Source: Archivesica marissinica (Eukaryota; Mollusca; Bivalvia; Venerida; Vesicomyidae). Taken from it: a stretch of 64,000 nt of DNA. The position numbers were made by a program, and so were the translations under genes. The notes under the pieces are model-generated. The model searched no databases and was not told where the DNA came from. It was given only the letters and a program-made list of their open reading frames with translations. This document shows, in pieces, positions 11,288 to 21,559 of this stretch; positions within the stretch are counted from its first letter, which is position 1; each line of letters begins with the position of its first letter. Location of the stretch: positions 17,783,811-17,847,810 of the forward strand of contig CM026386.1 in the NCBI GenBank assembly GCA_014843695.1, read 5' to 3'.

Positions 11288-11640
11288 GTTGTAAACAACA
11301 AATAAATTGCCTATTAAATACATAGTAAAAAGTAAAAACATACAGTCTGTTCATTTATATTTCCAATCTTTCATTTCTTCTGATACCACATCCACTGTGA
11401 AGAGGTATTCAAATCAGCCTGAAACACACCAAGAATATTTCAAATTTTAAGTTTCAAATAACCAGTGCTCGCCTGTGAATAACGTCACTGTGTTTACACA
11501 CTGTATTCCTCCGCCAAATAATACAGTATACCAACCTTCAGTTTGCTATGGCCTGAATTCTTATACCACATCTTTTCTACACATCAACTAGTCTGAAGTA
11601 TTCTCAAGTCACATAATTTCTAAAAAAAAACACACAAAAA
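11288..11640 (+). repeat. Dispersed repeat Q copy 1
   Basis: About 340 bp sharing long near-identical blocks with 34713-34985 and 48560-48902, e.g. ATACCACATCCACTGTGAAG, ACACACTGTATTCCTCCGCC and AATACAGTATACCAACCTTC. All three copies have the same orientation. Ends are not obviously inverted and no protein is encoded, so the class is unknown. Confidence 0.85.
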
Positions 11641-11644
11641 CTTA

Positions 11645-11832
11645 TGAGACACCTCTTTTTATGAACATCAGTACTTCCCGAATCCTATGCTTGTATGCCA
11701 GACGCCAGGCAATCGGTAACCATTGTTTAACTAGCTGAAGATTCACCAACCGGCCATATCAGAACGAACCCCTGATGAGATTCGAACCATCGACCGCCAA
11801 CTGGCATTAACCACTAGGCCACGGAGACGGTA
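11645..11832 (-). mobile_element. SINE-E copy (reverse strand)
   Basis: Matches the family seen forward at 13117: body CCAGACGCCAGGCAATCGGT and CCAACCGGCCATATCAGAAC, then a tRNA-like head whose B box appears here as GATTCGAACC near 11780. The tail is missing. Confidence 0.8.
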
Positions 11833-11839
11833 TATCTAC

Positions 11840-12515
11840 AGTTCAAGTTATAATAGACGTGTAATGGATCCAAAGGAAACGATATGCATAGCAGTGAGTT
11901 AGTTGATATATGTTGGTTTTAATGTAAGATCGAATTATATTTTCACTAAGTCTCCTCTCTGTCTCCCCCCTTCCCTCTCATTCCCTATATAATTACATTT
12001 AGCTCATTATCTCATATCAAGATAATTGATAATTGTGTAAGCTTATTAGCATAGCTTAATACTATATTTGAATCGACTTCCAACTCGGACCCATCTGTTC
12101 GAACACAATCGGAGGAACATACAACTTAGATGGGTTATCATTTCGGGTGTGAGTTCATATGTGTTGCATCTGTAACTGCATCAACTTTTTATATTGTTAC
12201 TACTTCTACAAAGAACTTACGAAGACTTATTATGTTGAAGATGTCATTTATTTAAATTATAAATGACGCAAATGAAACAACACAATTCTAGATTTACTAA
12301 ATTTAACTAGTGCTATCATGCAAGATAGCAAAACTATTAAACACGCCCAATTAATGAGTTGCAAACACATAGGTGGGCTACATAATCCGCCACTAGCAAT
12401 CATATTGCGTACCCACCCGATATCTTTATTTACAATGTGTCATGACTAATTTACTGATTTGATCAACCGTAATGTAAATTATAACGTATGTAACTCTCAA
12501 AACATTCCCCATTAT
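11840..12515. other. Unassigned AT-rich stretch
   Basis: No recognised repeat, gene or RNA. A short CT-rich run lies at 11950-11985. Confidence 0.45.
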
Positions 12516-12520
12516 TTTTT

Positions 12521-12690
12521 CCCCTACACAAGAACCGTCTCTAATGTCGTAAGTAACACTCACAACATTATGTTTTCCCCTACACAAGAACCGTCTCTAA
12601 TGTCGTAAGTAACACTCACAACATTATGTTTTCCCCTACACAAGAACCGTCTCTAATGTCGTAAGTAACACTCACAACATTATGTTTTCC
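12521..12690. repeat. 56-bp tandem repeat, 3 units plus partial
   Basis: Units start at 12521, 12577 and 12633 with CCCCTACACAAGAACCGTCT. A diverged unit resumes at 13011-13070 after the inserted SINE-D, so the SINE interrupted the array. Confidence 0.92.
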
Positions 12691-12699
12691 CTATTCATA

Positions 12700-12966
12700 A
12701 TGTTATGTTATATTTCGGGTTTTACGCCTGCATCAGCACCATTTTGGGCTATATCGCCGGCGGGCAGTTTACCTAACAACACCTTTCCTGGGCAGACTCC
12801 AGCGGTTAACCAGTACTTGGGTGCACCAACCTCCGTAAGAAACTGCCAACTTTTTCATATAAATGAGACACGGTCTGAGCGAGGCTCGAACCCGTGACCA
12901 TCAGTGATGATAGGTTACAGTGGTATACAAGTCAGCGACCTTAACCACTCGACCACTGAGGCGGAC
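12700..12966 (-). mobile_element. SINE-D with 11-bp target duplication
   Basis: Full-length reverse copy. The tail (ATGTTATGTTAT) is at 12700, the body includes CAGTACTTGGGTGCACCAAC, and the head ends ACCACTCGACCACTGAGGCG. The head resembles a class II (Ser/Leu-type) tRNA with a long variable arm. It is flanked by exact CCCTATTCATA at 12689-12699 and 12967-12977. It also explains the 71-codon frame here. Confidence 0.95.
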
Positions 12967-13116
12967 CCCTATTCATATATAATTATGCGTGTTCTAAATA
13001 TTACTTGGAAAGAACCGTCTCTAAGGTCGTAAGTAACACTTAAAACCTTATTTTGTCCCTATTCATGAACTTGGGGCTCCACCCATTTTTGCTTTCTTTG
13101 TATATATTGCATATAC

Positions 13117-13386
13117 CCTCTCCGTGGCCCAGTGGTTAAGGCGTCCGCCTACGGAGCGGGAGGTCGAAGGTTCGAATCCCGTCAGTGGTTCGTTCTGATA
13201 TGGCCGGTTGGTGAGCCGCCAGCTAGTTAAATAATGGTTACCGATTGCCTACCAGCCTGGCGTCTGGCATACAAGCATAGGATTCGGGAAGTACTGAGGG
13301 TCATAAAAAGGGTGTCTCATACGTCAGTAATGACTGGCCCTTTCAATAGGGGTGACACTATAATAAACAAACATTTTACTTTACAA
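13117..13386 (+). mobile_element. SINE-E, full-length, tRNA-Arg(ACG)-like head
   Basis: Head CTCCGTGGCCCAGTGGTTAA is followed by anticodon arm TCCGC-CTACGGA-GCGGG. The loop reads ACG, as in tRNA-Arg. B box GGTTCGAATCC follows. The body GGCCGGTTGGTGAGCC and tail GGGGTGACACTATAATAAAC recur at 47143. The acceptor stem does not close, so this is a SINE, not a tRNA gene. Confidence 0.87.
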
Positions 13387-13520
13387 TACATAATAATATA
13401 CATTCATAAAAATGGTTATTTTGTACCAATGATGAATATAAAATAATACATATTTTGACTTAAATTGAGATAAAATCGTAACTATAAAATGTGTCGCCCC
13501 ATTACATTGTTACTACCATT

Positions 13521-13622
13521 ATAAAAAGGGGTGTCTCATAAGTCAGAAATGGCTGGCCCTTTAAATAGGGGTGACACAATAAACAATATAGTATAATAAA
13601 CAAACACTTTACTTTACTTTTT
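13521..13622 (+). mobile_element. SINE-E tail fragment
   Basis: Repeats the SINE-E 3' part: GGGGTGTCTCATAAGTCAGA, GGCTGGCCCTTTAAATAGGG, and ends AAACACTTTACTTTAC. Confidence 0.8.
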
Positions 13623-13629
13623 ACTTTAT

Positions 13630-14110
13630 AATAGAGCACAATAAAGTACTATTCAACTAAAATAAAACCATGTCAAAATTGAAAATGGAGTTAAGAATGA
13701 GGTAAAAATGGGTTAAAATTATCGTTTTCAAATGGGAACCTAATACATAGCACAATGAAAATATATAATTAGTGTAAACTACTACACTCTATTTAAAATA
13801 GTTACGCTTCTACTGCAATGTTCCAGATTTATAAAAAGAATCGGCATCAGTTCAGTTCAATTCAATCCAGTTCAGAGTAAATACATTAAATGACACATGG
13901 ACACGAATATTAGATCATATTTTATAGCATAGTTATCTCCAACCAGCTGTACATTCACTGAATTACAGAAGTTATTACACTTATATGTTTTCATTTACAA
14001 TCAATGATATGCGTGTTTTTTAGTTGTCGGTTGTAGATAAATAGTAAACGCAACATAAAGTAGTTCACATGTGCACCACCTTTTATTAATTACTTTGCTT
14101 AAGTGGCAAA
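13630..14110. other. Unassigned AT-rich stretch
   Basis: Low-complexity AT-rich sequence with a short TTCAGTTCAATTCAATCCAG run near 13850. No gene seen. Confidence 0.45.
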
Positions 14111-14116
14111 TCATGT

Positions 14117-14830
14117 TTAACCCTTTCCCTAATAGAAGCACCCATTGACGCCATTAGCAATGCAACATACATTGACAATGTAGTAGTCAAACCAATGTTT
14201 ATAATAAAGACCAGTATCTCATGTAGTCCCTGTAATCTCTATGGAGGTGGGATAGATAATGTGACTACTTATCCACTGCATGCTAGCTAAATGGCTGTCG
14301 TTTGTATGGAGATATAATAGTATATTAACCTACATCTCTATGAAGTCCCAGTAATATCTATGGAGGTGGGATAGATATGGCGACTACGTATCCACTGCAT
14401 GATAGCTAAATGGCTGTCGTTTGTATGGAGATATAATAGTATATTAACCTACATCTCTATGAAGTCCCAGTAATATCTATGGAGGTGGGATAGATATGGC
14501 GACTACGTATTCACTGCATGCTAGCTAAATGGCTGTCGTTTGTATGGAGATATAATAGTATATTAACCTACATCTCTATGTAGTCCCAGTAATTATAGGA
14601 GGTGGGATAGATATGGCGACTACTTATCCACTGCATGATAGCTAAATGGCTGTCGTTTGTATGGAGATATAATAGTATATTAACCTAAATCTCTATGTAG
14701 TCCCAGTAATATCTATGGAGGTGGGATAGATATGGCGACTACTTATCCACTGCATGATAGTTAAATAGCTGTCGTTTGTATGGAGATATAATAGTATATT
14801 AACCTACATCTCTATGAAGGAAATGGTTAA
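14117..14830 (+). mobile_element. MITE J copy 1 with internal 118-bp minisatellite
   Basis: Ends are TTAACCCTTTCCCTAATAGA and the complement-like TCTATGAAGGAAATGGTTAA. The TTAA flank and CCC start suit a piggyBac-type non-autonomous element. About five tandem 118-bp units (from 14224; TAGTCCCAGTAATATCTATG, GGAGGTGGGATAGATATGGC) fill the interior. A two-unit copy is at 62802. No transposase is present. Confidence 0.87.
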
Positions 14831-14904
14831 ATTCAAGAAACAAATATAGAGCAAAACATTAGTAAATGTATTCTAAGCAACATTATGTGTTCTACATGTA
14901 TATT

Positions 14905-15160
14905 ATAATGTTTATCGTGTGAATGGAGCACGCGACTATGACGTCACAACAAGTAATTTATTATGTCATCACAACAAGTACGTATTTACCAAGTCAGTCC
15001 GAATGTGTATCATTCACTGACAGATAGCGGCCATTTGCACAACGTTTATCAAGTTTTACATTGGATTTGCTTCTGTAGCTGGACATGGTTGTTGATGAAT
15101 ACAGCGATATGGTAGGATTTGTAATGTTAATAGCTGGCGGAGGATTTTCAGCGTTACTGG
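14905..15160 (+). pseudogene. Nuclear-receptor LBD-like fragment, decayed copy
   Basis: Nucleotide similarity to the reverse strand of 63680-63935 covers about 230 bases. Conceptual frames give KYVFTKSV, then FAQRLSSF, then LDMVVDEYSDMVGFVMLIA, but they sit in different frames and are broken by stops at about 15019 and 15077. The last block fits the pattern of helices 7-8 of nuclear-receptor ligand-binding domains, where a short acidic turn precedes a hydrophobic helix. Family assignment is by memory of the fold pattern and is weak. Confidence 0.33.
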
Positions 15161-15221
15161 AAACATATGTAATTGCATCTATTAGATCTACCACTCTGTA
15201 GCGCAACTTATGTTTGTTATA

Positions 15222-15480
15222 CAGTGGAATAACACATTTATGTATCAGTGAACTGTGTTATTCCACAGGTCAACCTATTGTCAACATGAACGTTTCGTAT
15301 TCAAGCCGTCAGTGACGTCATAAACAGTGACGTCTGAGCCATTTAGCGCATGTTTGCCTTTCCATATCAATGAACTGTGTTATTCCACAGGTTAACCTAT
15401 TGTCAACATGAACGTTTCGTATTCAAGCCGTCAGTGACGTCATAAACAGTGACGTCATTTATGACGTGACGTCTGAGCCA
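15222..15480. repeat. ~125-bp direct duplication rich in TGACGTCA palindromes
   Basis: Two copies share TGTGTTATTCCACAGGT, GTCAACATGAACGTTTCGTA and AAGCCGTCAGTGACGTCATA. Perfect TGACGTCA occurs at 15313, 15435 and 15450, plus TGACGTCT and TGACGTGA variants; another perfect one is at 14939. The first copy also has a 13-bp hairpin GTGGAATAACACA / TGTGTTATTCCAC (15224-15267). TGACGTCA is the known CREB/ATF site; function here is not shown. Confidence 0.85.
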
Positions 15481-15605
15481 TTTAGCCCATTTTTGCATCG
15501 TTTTCTGTCTTAAAAGTACTGTCCAGCTTAAATAAATAGTGGAAATGTGTTAAAGGAAAATGTGTGAATTGTCGAATTATATTAATTCATGAAAATAGAA
15601 AGCTA

Positions 15606-15821
15606 TTAACTCTTTCACCGCCATTGTCGCATAAAAGCGACTTTGCAAAAATAGAGAACCCGATCAGAGATAACAGAGAGAACGTATTGTCAAGCTATAT
15701 GCTGATTGCTCTTTAGACAATGGAGCTGAAGCACCTGTCGGAATAGCAAACAACATCGATCCTGATCTGGATCTATGTTGTTTGCACATGCTCTGAATTT
15801 CACCGGCGCTAAAAGAGTTAA
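15606..15821 (+). mobile_element. MITE K copy 2
   Basis: Ends TTAACTCTTTCACCGCC and GGCGCTAAAAGAGTTAA flank 216 bp and start at TTAA. The interior shares CTATATGCTGATTGCTC and the hairpin arms GCAAACAACAT...ATGTTGTTTGC with the copy at 4345. A piggyBac-like class is suggested by TTAA alone. Confidence 0.83.
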
Positions 15822-15850
15822 TACCACTGGTGGCTTAGCGCCATTCGTGT

Positions 15851-16033
15851 TAGTTTATACACATTTATTTTAGCTGGATTGCGAAACAAGTTCTTACAAC
15901 TTATATCACTCTCGAGACCTCATTCCTGATGGAATACATCGCCACGAGGGAGAAAGAAGACGCAACGTGGACTTAAAATGCATTGTAACTAGGGCACAAT
16001 CGTAACGGCTCCAGTGCAGCTCGAACTCCAGGC
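15851..16033 (-). mobile_element. SINE-B copy, head truncated
   Basis: Tail (TTTAGCTGGATTGCGAAACA) and body are present; the head stops after the B-box region, GCTCGAACTCCAGGCC. It lies directly beside another same-orientation SINE-B. Confidence 0.88.
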
Positions 16034-16037
16034 CATT

Positions 16038-16286
16038 AGTTTAGTTTTAGTTTATACAAATTTATTTTAGCTCGATTGCGAAACAAGTTCTTACAACTTA
16101 TATTAATCACTCTCGAGACCTCATTCCTGATGGAATCCATCGCCACGAGGGAGAGAGAAGAGGCAACGTGGAATTTAAATGCCTTGCCTAAGGGCACAAT
16201 CGTAACGGCTCCAGCGGGGCTCGAACTCCAGGCCTTTCACACCCGAAGCGAACGCGCCACCACAGCGCTATCACGCTTTCCACTCG
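16038..16286 (-). mobile_element. SINE-B copy, full-length
   Basis: Complete reverse copy from tail (TTTAGCTCGATTGCGAAACA) to head (CACCACAGCGCTATCACG). With the preceding copy it makes a head-to-tail pair. The motif TCGTGTTAG occurs on the outer sides of the pair (about 15846 and 16283), hinting at one target duplication around both. Confidence 0.9.
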
Positions 16287-16289
16287 TGT

Positions 16290-16836
16290 TAGTATTGCTT
16301 CCGGTGTTTCTTCTGTGAAATCATTCACTGAAACAGCCACATATCCTCTGAATATATTGAGTGTCACGATGTACAGAATAATGACGGAAATTATTCGTTT
16401 TTCCGTGAAGAGTATGTTCCCAGTAATTTAAGAGATGTAGTGATCGGATGGTAGATAACTACATAGCATACGGTTAACCTGTAGTTCTGGGATAAATGTA
16501 TGTTTGTTGAACGGAATTGAAGCAAGCAAAGTTATCTTGAAAATCAAAATTACGTTGGAGAGGAGCTTTGCATCAGGAAATGAGCTAAGCTTCATGTTGT
16601 TATATGAACTCTTCGTTATTATCTTTTAATGACAAGTCATAAAAGTCTAGAAATTCAGGAAACAAATTGAACAATTTCGGATCATTTTCATGAACACAAA
16701 ATAGTTCCGCATTTTAGAATAAGTGTCAGTCAGAGCGAAAAACGACTTAAAATTAAACAAGGCATTGTATAGAAAGAACTCTTCTATACTCGTCAAAGTC
16801 ACACTTATAATGTGATTTCATGAAGTGAGTGTGTGT
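16290..16836. other. Unassigned AT-rich stretch
   Basis: No gene or recognised repeat. Confidence 0.45.
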
Positions 16837-17127
16837 TTTACGTTTATTTATCGTCGCTACCGGTTGCCCGTATGAGCGACGCCTCCTGAAGAGATAAGTC
16901 ATTTTAGATTTTTGGAGGATAGTGCAATGATATAGACAGAGACCCATTCCAGACTCTCCTCTGGTTCTTTTACGTGCATGGTGTAAAACACCGACACGAA
17001 ACCTCGGTTTAAAGTCCCATCTGAAAGACTGTTAAATTTATTAGGGTCAGATGGGGGATCGAACCTGCGATCTGCGATCCCTGGGTTACCAGTCCAGCGT
17101 GCTACCACTGGACTACGAATCCAGCTG
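16837..17127 (-). mobile_element. SINE-C copy
   Basis: Reverse copy from the tail stem-loop (TCGTCGCTACCGGTTGCCC) through the body to the tRNA-like head ending CTACCACTGGACTACGAATC. A 7-8 base duplication (GATCTGCGATC) interrupts the B-box side. Confidence 0.92.
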
Positions 17128-17404
17128 TTCATAATAATGTCAAATTACACACACTTATAGTACACATACATGCACGTTCTAAACAGTTCAGTTAGTAATT
17201 TAGAATAATGTGTCATCAAAGGTCCCAACGAATAGATGTTTTTTACAGATAAAAGTGAGACTAGATAGAGTTAAATGATGATATTCCTCCGTTACATGTA
17301 TTGCCAATAATAAAATACAAACATTTAGTTTTATTACAGTAAATAATTCAGAAAAAAAACATGTGTTGAAGACAAACATTATACTAGCGTGTAACCTTAC
17401 CCAG

Positions 17405-18010
17405 AGAGTGTTATAATGAGAAACATTAGTCAGTTACTGCCCTTGAGTACTCCTAATAGTATATTGGTCCTCTTAATTGGTTTACTCTATTTTTATCGTT
17501 GTTTCCTTTGCACCTCATGTTTTCCATTCTTATCCGTATTCGCGTCTTATAATTATGAAATTATTAAATCTCAACAGATATCCTTTAGCATCTCCAATGG
17601 ATACCTTACTGTAAAAGTTAGTTCAATTAATTAACACGAATGCTTCTCACCAATGCCACCCGGGTTCGATCCTCGGACAGGGAAGTATGTGAGGTGGTAG
17701 GATGGTCGCCAGCTCGGACAGGTGGGTTTTCTCCGGGTACTCCGGTTTCCTCCCACATGAATGACCACATATACGCTTTCATCCGAGCCAACGAGAGTGA
17801 TTAATATAAGTTGTTAAAACTTGCTTCGCAATCGTTGTAAAATAAAGTATAACATTTTGTTATTTACATTTATCCTAACGCAACATCTGGTTAAACTACA
17901 ACAATAAAAACAAAGGATTCCAATTAAAAGGACCAATATACATTTCGGGATGAATCTGACTATCCATCAAGGGAGGTAATAGAAAAACCAGTAATGTCTC
18001 TTATTTATTA
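17405..18010 (+). mobile_element. Element X copy 1, split by a SINE-A
   Basis: Matches 60878-61260 outside the SINE at 17641-17845. Shared blocks include GTCAGTTACTGCCC, CTCCTAATAGTATATTGGTC, CGTATTCGCGTCTTATAATT and ATCAAGGGAGGTAATAGAA. The two ends are imperfect inverted repeats (ACATTAGTCAGTTACTGCCC against the complement of GGGAGGTAATAG...AGTAATGTCTC). The 72-codon frame is conserved between copies only as much as the DNA is. Confidence 0.8.
17641..17845 (+). mobile_element. SINE-A, 5' truncated, inserted in element X
   Basis: Begins in the anticodon region (CTTCTCACCAATGC), keeps the B box GGTTCGATCC, core and tail. The empty site is preserved in the other X copy near 61100. Confidence 0.92.
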
Positions 18011-18379
18011 TCTAGTTTGTTATATCGTGCGTGTAACCTTAGCTAGATTTTGATATAGTGTTATATTATTGATTGCATTGCAATATAGTGTTGATTGTGC
18101 CAGACGGAATTAATATCATAGACGCAGATTTAATATACGAGCGCAATATGGTAGCGGCTAGGGGCCAGTCATTTAATATTTGTGTTTGGAGAGTGTGATT
18201 GTTATTTCTTCAGATGACATTTCACTATCTTATATCTTAATAATCATTCTCCTGTTTAAACAGACTGTCACCAAGTTACCAATCAAGTTTCTATCAAACA
18301 ATTGTATTCGTTACAACACACGTATTACTCAAGTTTTGCAGTGTAAAATTGATCCTTTCAAACATTTTCAATGTACTTA

Positions 18380-18736
18380 TTAAAGCGACATTACATCGCC
18401 AAAAGCAAATAAAATGCATTTTTCACGTATAAATGCATTGGTAATACAAATTATTCTTAATACTTTCGAACACATTGAAGCAATACACAGTGTGTTTGTG
18501 GTTTACAAACTTTCAAAATTGAAAGTAGGATTTCATATAACGATAAATCTATAATATGTATAGTATTATTCAGAATACACGCTTTGTATTACGCATGGAT
18601 ATCGACCCTTTTTATATTATTTTGTTATGTAAACAAACTGCTATACGACGCAAATATTTGGAAAACAATAATACCATATAATAGGAAATGACAGTCTGTA
18701 GAAATTTGCATTTTCATTGATGTAGTGTCGCTTTAA
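18380..18736 (+). mobile_element. MITE F copy 2, internally deleted
   Basis: 357 bp between TTAAAGCGACATTACATCGC and GATGTAGTGTCGCTTTAA. About 150 bp present in the longer copies is missing after the TTTCATATAACG block. Confidence 0.87.
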
Positions 18737-18831
18737 GCATTGTTGAAAAACATATAATCTTATTTTGACGGGGATGGTCTTTTCTCAGTAACAAATAATA
18801 GGAACAGAACAGTTGTTTATTTACAAGACAT

Positions 18832-19071
18832 GGTTGTCCGATTAGCGCAGTGGTTAGCGCGCTCGCTTCTCACCAATGCAACCCGGGTTCGACCGGGAAT
18901 ATGTGAGATAGTACGGTGGTCGCCAGTTCGGACAGGTGGGTTTTCTCGGGGTACTCCGGTTTCCTCCCACACGAATGACCACATATACGTTTTCATCCGA
19001 GTCAATGAGAGTGATTAATATAGGCTGTTAGTACTTGCTTCGCAATCATTGTAAAATAAATAAAGTTTAAA
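18832..19071 (+). mobile_element. SINE-A with intact A box, damaged B box
   Basis: The head TTGTCCGATTAGCGCAGTGG is complete, but about 8 bases are lost just after the B box (GGTTCGACCGGGAA). Flanks share TTACAAGA (18821 and 19077) as a target duplication. Confidence 0.92.
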
Positions 19072-19197
19072 CTTTTTTACAAGATTTGTACATAGTACAT
19101 CGTCGAAACGCACAATATATTTAACATAATTACTGGTCATGTGATATATACATGTAACGGTATGTATATTAACCCAATATGTGAGGTGATATGTAGG

Positions 19198-19275
19198 CAG
19201 CCCGGTTAGCTCAGTCGGTGGAGCAATCCCCATGTAAGCGAGAGATCCAGGGTTCGAGTCCCGGACTGGCTGCAT
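19198..19275 (+). repeat. tRNA-derived SINE head or tRNA pseudogene
   Basis: GCCCGGTTAGCTCAGTCGGT with D-arm GCTC/GAGC, T-loop TTCGAGT with mostly paired T-stem, and 3' GGACTGGCTGCA. The acceptor stem is imperfect and the anticodon stem does not pair (ATCCC against GCGAG), so a working tRNA is unlikely. It has no second copy in this window. Confidence 0.7.
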
Positions 19276-19561
19276 GTTTTTCTCACCTGGGTTACATACA
19301 ATATTCATATAATTTTAATCAGTTAGCAAGAAAGTTTGTATCAGTATATTATACTAAATACGCATTTGGTTATTGGGCAATGTGTTTCTTAAAGATAATG
19401 CTTCTTTCACATATTTGGACAAGTTACATACCACATTATAATCAGTTGATGTTGGCAATTCTAAAAACTTAGGAATGATATTATGGTGCGATCATCACTT
19501 TTAGGATAAACAGTAAATATTGGTTTTTATATATACAGTGCTATTACTTTAGAAATAATTG

Positions 19562-19803
19562 TCAGGGATCGCAGGTTCGATCCCCCGTCTGACCCTAATA
19601 AAATTAACAGTCTTTCAGATGGGACGTTAAACCGAGGTCTCGTGTCGGTGCTTTACACCGTGCACGTAACAGAACCAGCGGAGACTCTGGAATGGGTCTC
19701 TCTCTGTATCATTGCACTATCCTCCAAAATCTAAAATGACTAATATCTTCAGGAGGCGTCGCTCATATGGGCAACCGGTAGCGACGATAAATAAACGTAA
19801 CAA
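19562..19803 (+). mobile_element. SINE-C, 5' truncated
   Basis: Starts at GGGATCGCAGGTTCGATCCC and runs through the body to the tail GTAGCGACGATAAATAAACG. About 55 bases of head are missing. Confidence 0.92.
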
Positions 19804-20082
19804 AAAAGAAATAAGTGTTGTTTGCCGAAGCCAATTTCGACTCGCAGGTGACTTGGAATCAATATGAAATGCATACAGATACGTATCATTAATTCTTGTT
19901 TGAACTAGTAGGATCGATAGGAGCGCCTAGGTTTTACGGTTTCAGTTTTCAAGGAATTTCATTTTCAAACATAAAATGTGTTAAGTATATTATAGCTACA
20001 TGGTCAGATACTAGAAGAGTTGCATCTAGGCTTATCATATAGTTCCTATTTTTGAAATTGAAGAGTCGCCACATAACATAGC

Positions 20083-20303
20083 TGTTATTTTAGCTGGATT
20101 GCGAAACAAGTTATTGCTAGGTATATTAATCACGCTGGAGACCTCATTTCTGATGGAATCCATCGCCAAGAGGGAGAGAGAAGAATCATGTGTAATTTAA
20201 ATGCCTTGTTGCATAAGGGCACATTCGTAACGGCTCCAGCGGGGCGTGATCTCCGGACCTGAAGCGAACGCGCTATCGTTGCGTTATGACGACATCCACT
20301 GTT
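20083..20303 (-). mobile_element. SINE-B copy
   Basis: Reverse copy: tail TTAGCTGGATTGCGAAACAA, body CATTTCTGATGGAATCCATC, B-box side GGGGCGTGATCTCCGG (mutated), head ending GTTGCGTTATGACGAC. Some internal divergence. Confidence 0.87.
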
Positions 20304-20335
20304 GGTGTGACTTGAGACCCCAAACAAACATTTGA
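20304..20335 (+). repeat. SINE-R tail fragment
   Basis: GTTGGTGTGACTTGAGACCC matches the 3' part of the SINE at 55716-55945 (GTTGGTGCGACTTTAAACCC). Confidence 0.5.
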
Positions 20336-20640
20336 AATTGCTGATGGTCTGTTTTGGACTTTTTTTATAAATATTACGAAAACAGCAGTCAAGCCATGAT
20401 TGAAATCAATTGACAGCAAATGATTATCCAACTACCAAAGCGCATCTATTAAAACGAATTACGACTATAATAGCGAACGGAAATTAAACGTAGATACTCG
20501 ATCATACTTGATGAAGGCATCAGCCTCGCTGTCTGGGTGACATGAATTGTGTTCAAGACATGGTATATGATGTTTGTTTGAGAAATGAACTTCAACTTCA
20601 TTGCTCTGTGCACAAAATATCAAAAACATATATTACGCAT

Positions 20641-20706
20641 TTATTCATGAAGGCTGGTCGCTGGCTATCTAATTTATTCATGAAGGCTGGTCGCTGGCTA
20701 TCTATG
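20641..20706. repeat. 33-bp direct duplication
   Basis: Two adjacent copies of TTATTCATGAAGGCTGGTCG plus CTGGCTATCTAA. Nearby 20767-20793 is a small hairpin GGTAGGGG / CCCCTACC. Confidence 0.9.
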
Positions 20707-20856
20707 CGTCTTAAATTGGTATTTTTTTTATCAGGGCCCCATTTATTAGTCTCCGTAATAGATTTGGTAGGGGTCGGAGACACATCCCCTACCAGCCGTA
20801 CATGTTTTGGTTCATGTAATTACAGTTATATATGATACTAGCTTATGAACAACAAT

Positions 20857-21058
20857 ACTCTATGTACATCCGCTATGTCAAAGTCGGTTATGTCGAATTT
20901 GCTGGTTATCTCGAAGCCGGATCAAAGTCTCGTTTCAGACACTATCATTTTTACATATAATAGACTCCGTTTATATCGAATTTCGTTAAGTCAAACTTTG
21001 GTTATGTCGAAGTATTTTGTTCGGCCGACGAAATTCGACAAAACGGATGTAGACTGTA
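20857..21058 (+). mobile_element. MITE L copy 1
   Basis: The right end CGGATGTAGACTGTA and left CATCCGCTATGTCA form the inverted ends seen complete at 57429 and 61286. The interior shares GTTTATATCGAATTTCGTTA and TCTCGTTTCAGACACTAT. TA flanks and the CAGT start fit Tc1/mariner or pogo-type elements. Confidence 0.83.
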
Positions 21059-21160
21059 CTAATAGTAATCAACATTAGGCACCAAACTATCGAAAGATAC
21101 AAACGTGTGCGCGTACACATGCGCATGCCTACGCACCATTTTATTTACAGCACATATCTA

Positions 21161-21382
21161 TACTCACACAAAAAAGAAAGCGTGCACTTGGTTAGAGGGG
21201 AAATATTCACACGTAAAATAGTGTTCTGTTAATTATCAAATTTTAATTAAAAGTAAAATATCGTGTAGCCCATTGTTGCACATTTTGATACTAAATTTAT
21301 TAAGTTTAATGTTTATTGCTTCTAACTATAAGTATACAATTTTCCCTCTAACCAAGTGCACACTTTCTTTTTCGTGTGAGTA
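21161..21382. mobile_element. MITE T, long inverted ends
   Basis: About 42-bp ends: TACTCACACAAAAAAGAAAG then CGTGCACTTGGTTAGAGGG, mirrored by CCCTCTAACCAAGTGCACAC then TTTCTTTTTCGTGTGAGTA. TA lies at both borders. 222 bp in total, no coding capacity. Only one copy in the window. Confidence 0.9.
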
Positions 21383-21559
21383 TATATATATGCACATATA
21401 ATTCTCAAATTACATGGAATAATTAATCTGTAACCCAGTAACAGTGGGTACTTAAATTCGTAATTAATTCGTGTTGGTCTTTCTGGCGCTCAGTGTCTCG
21501 TCTTGCGAAACAGCTACACTGTCCTGTGATATTTATATTTAAAATATGTCCTATTTGTC

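Noticed and set aside
13117..13190. tRNA-Arg(ACG) gene
   Set aside because: The anticodon arm is good, but the acceptor stem does not pair and the sequence continues into a SINE body that recurs elsewhere.
17416..17634. Conserved small hydrophobic protein shared with 60842-61102
   Set aside because: Similarity extends beyond the frame through the whole repeat element X and does not favour silent changes by eye.
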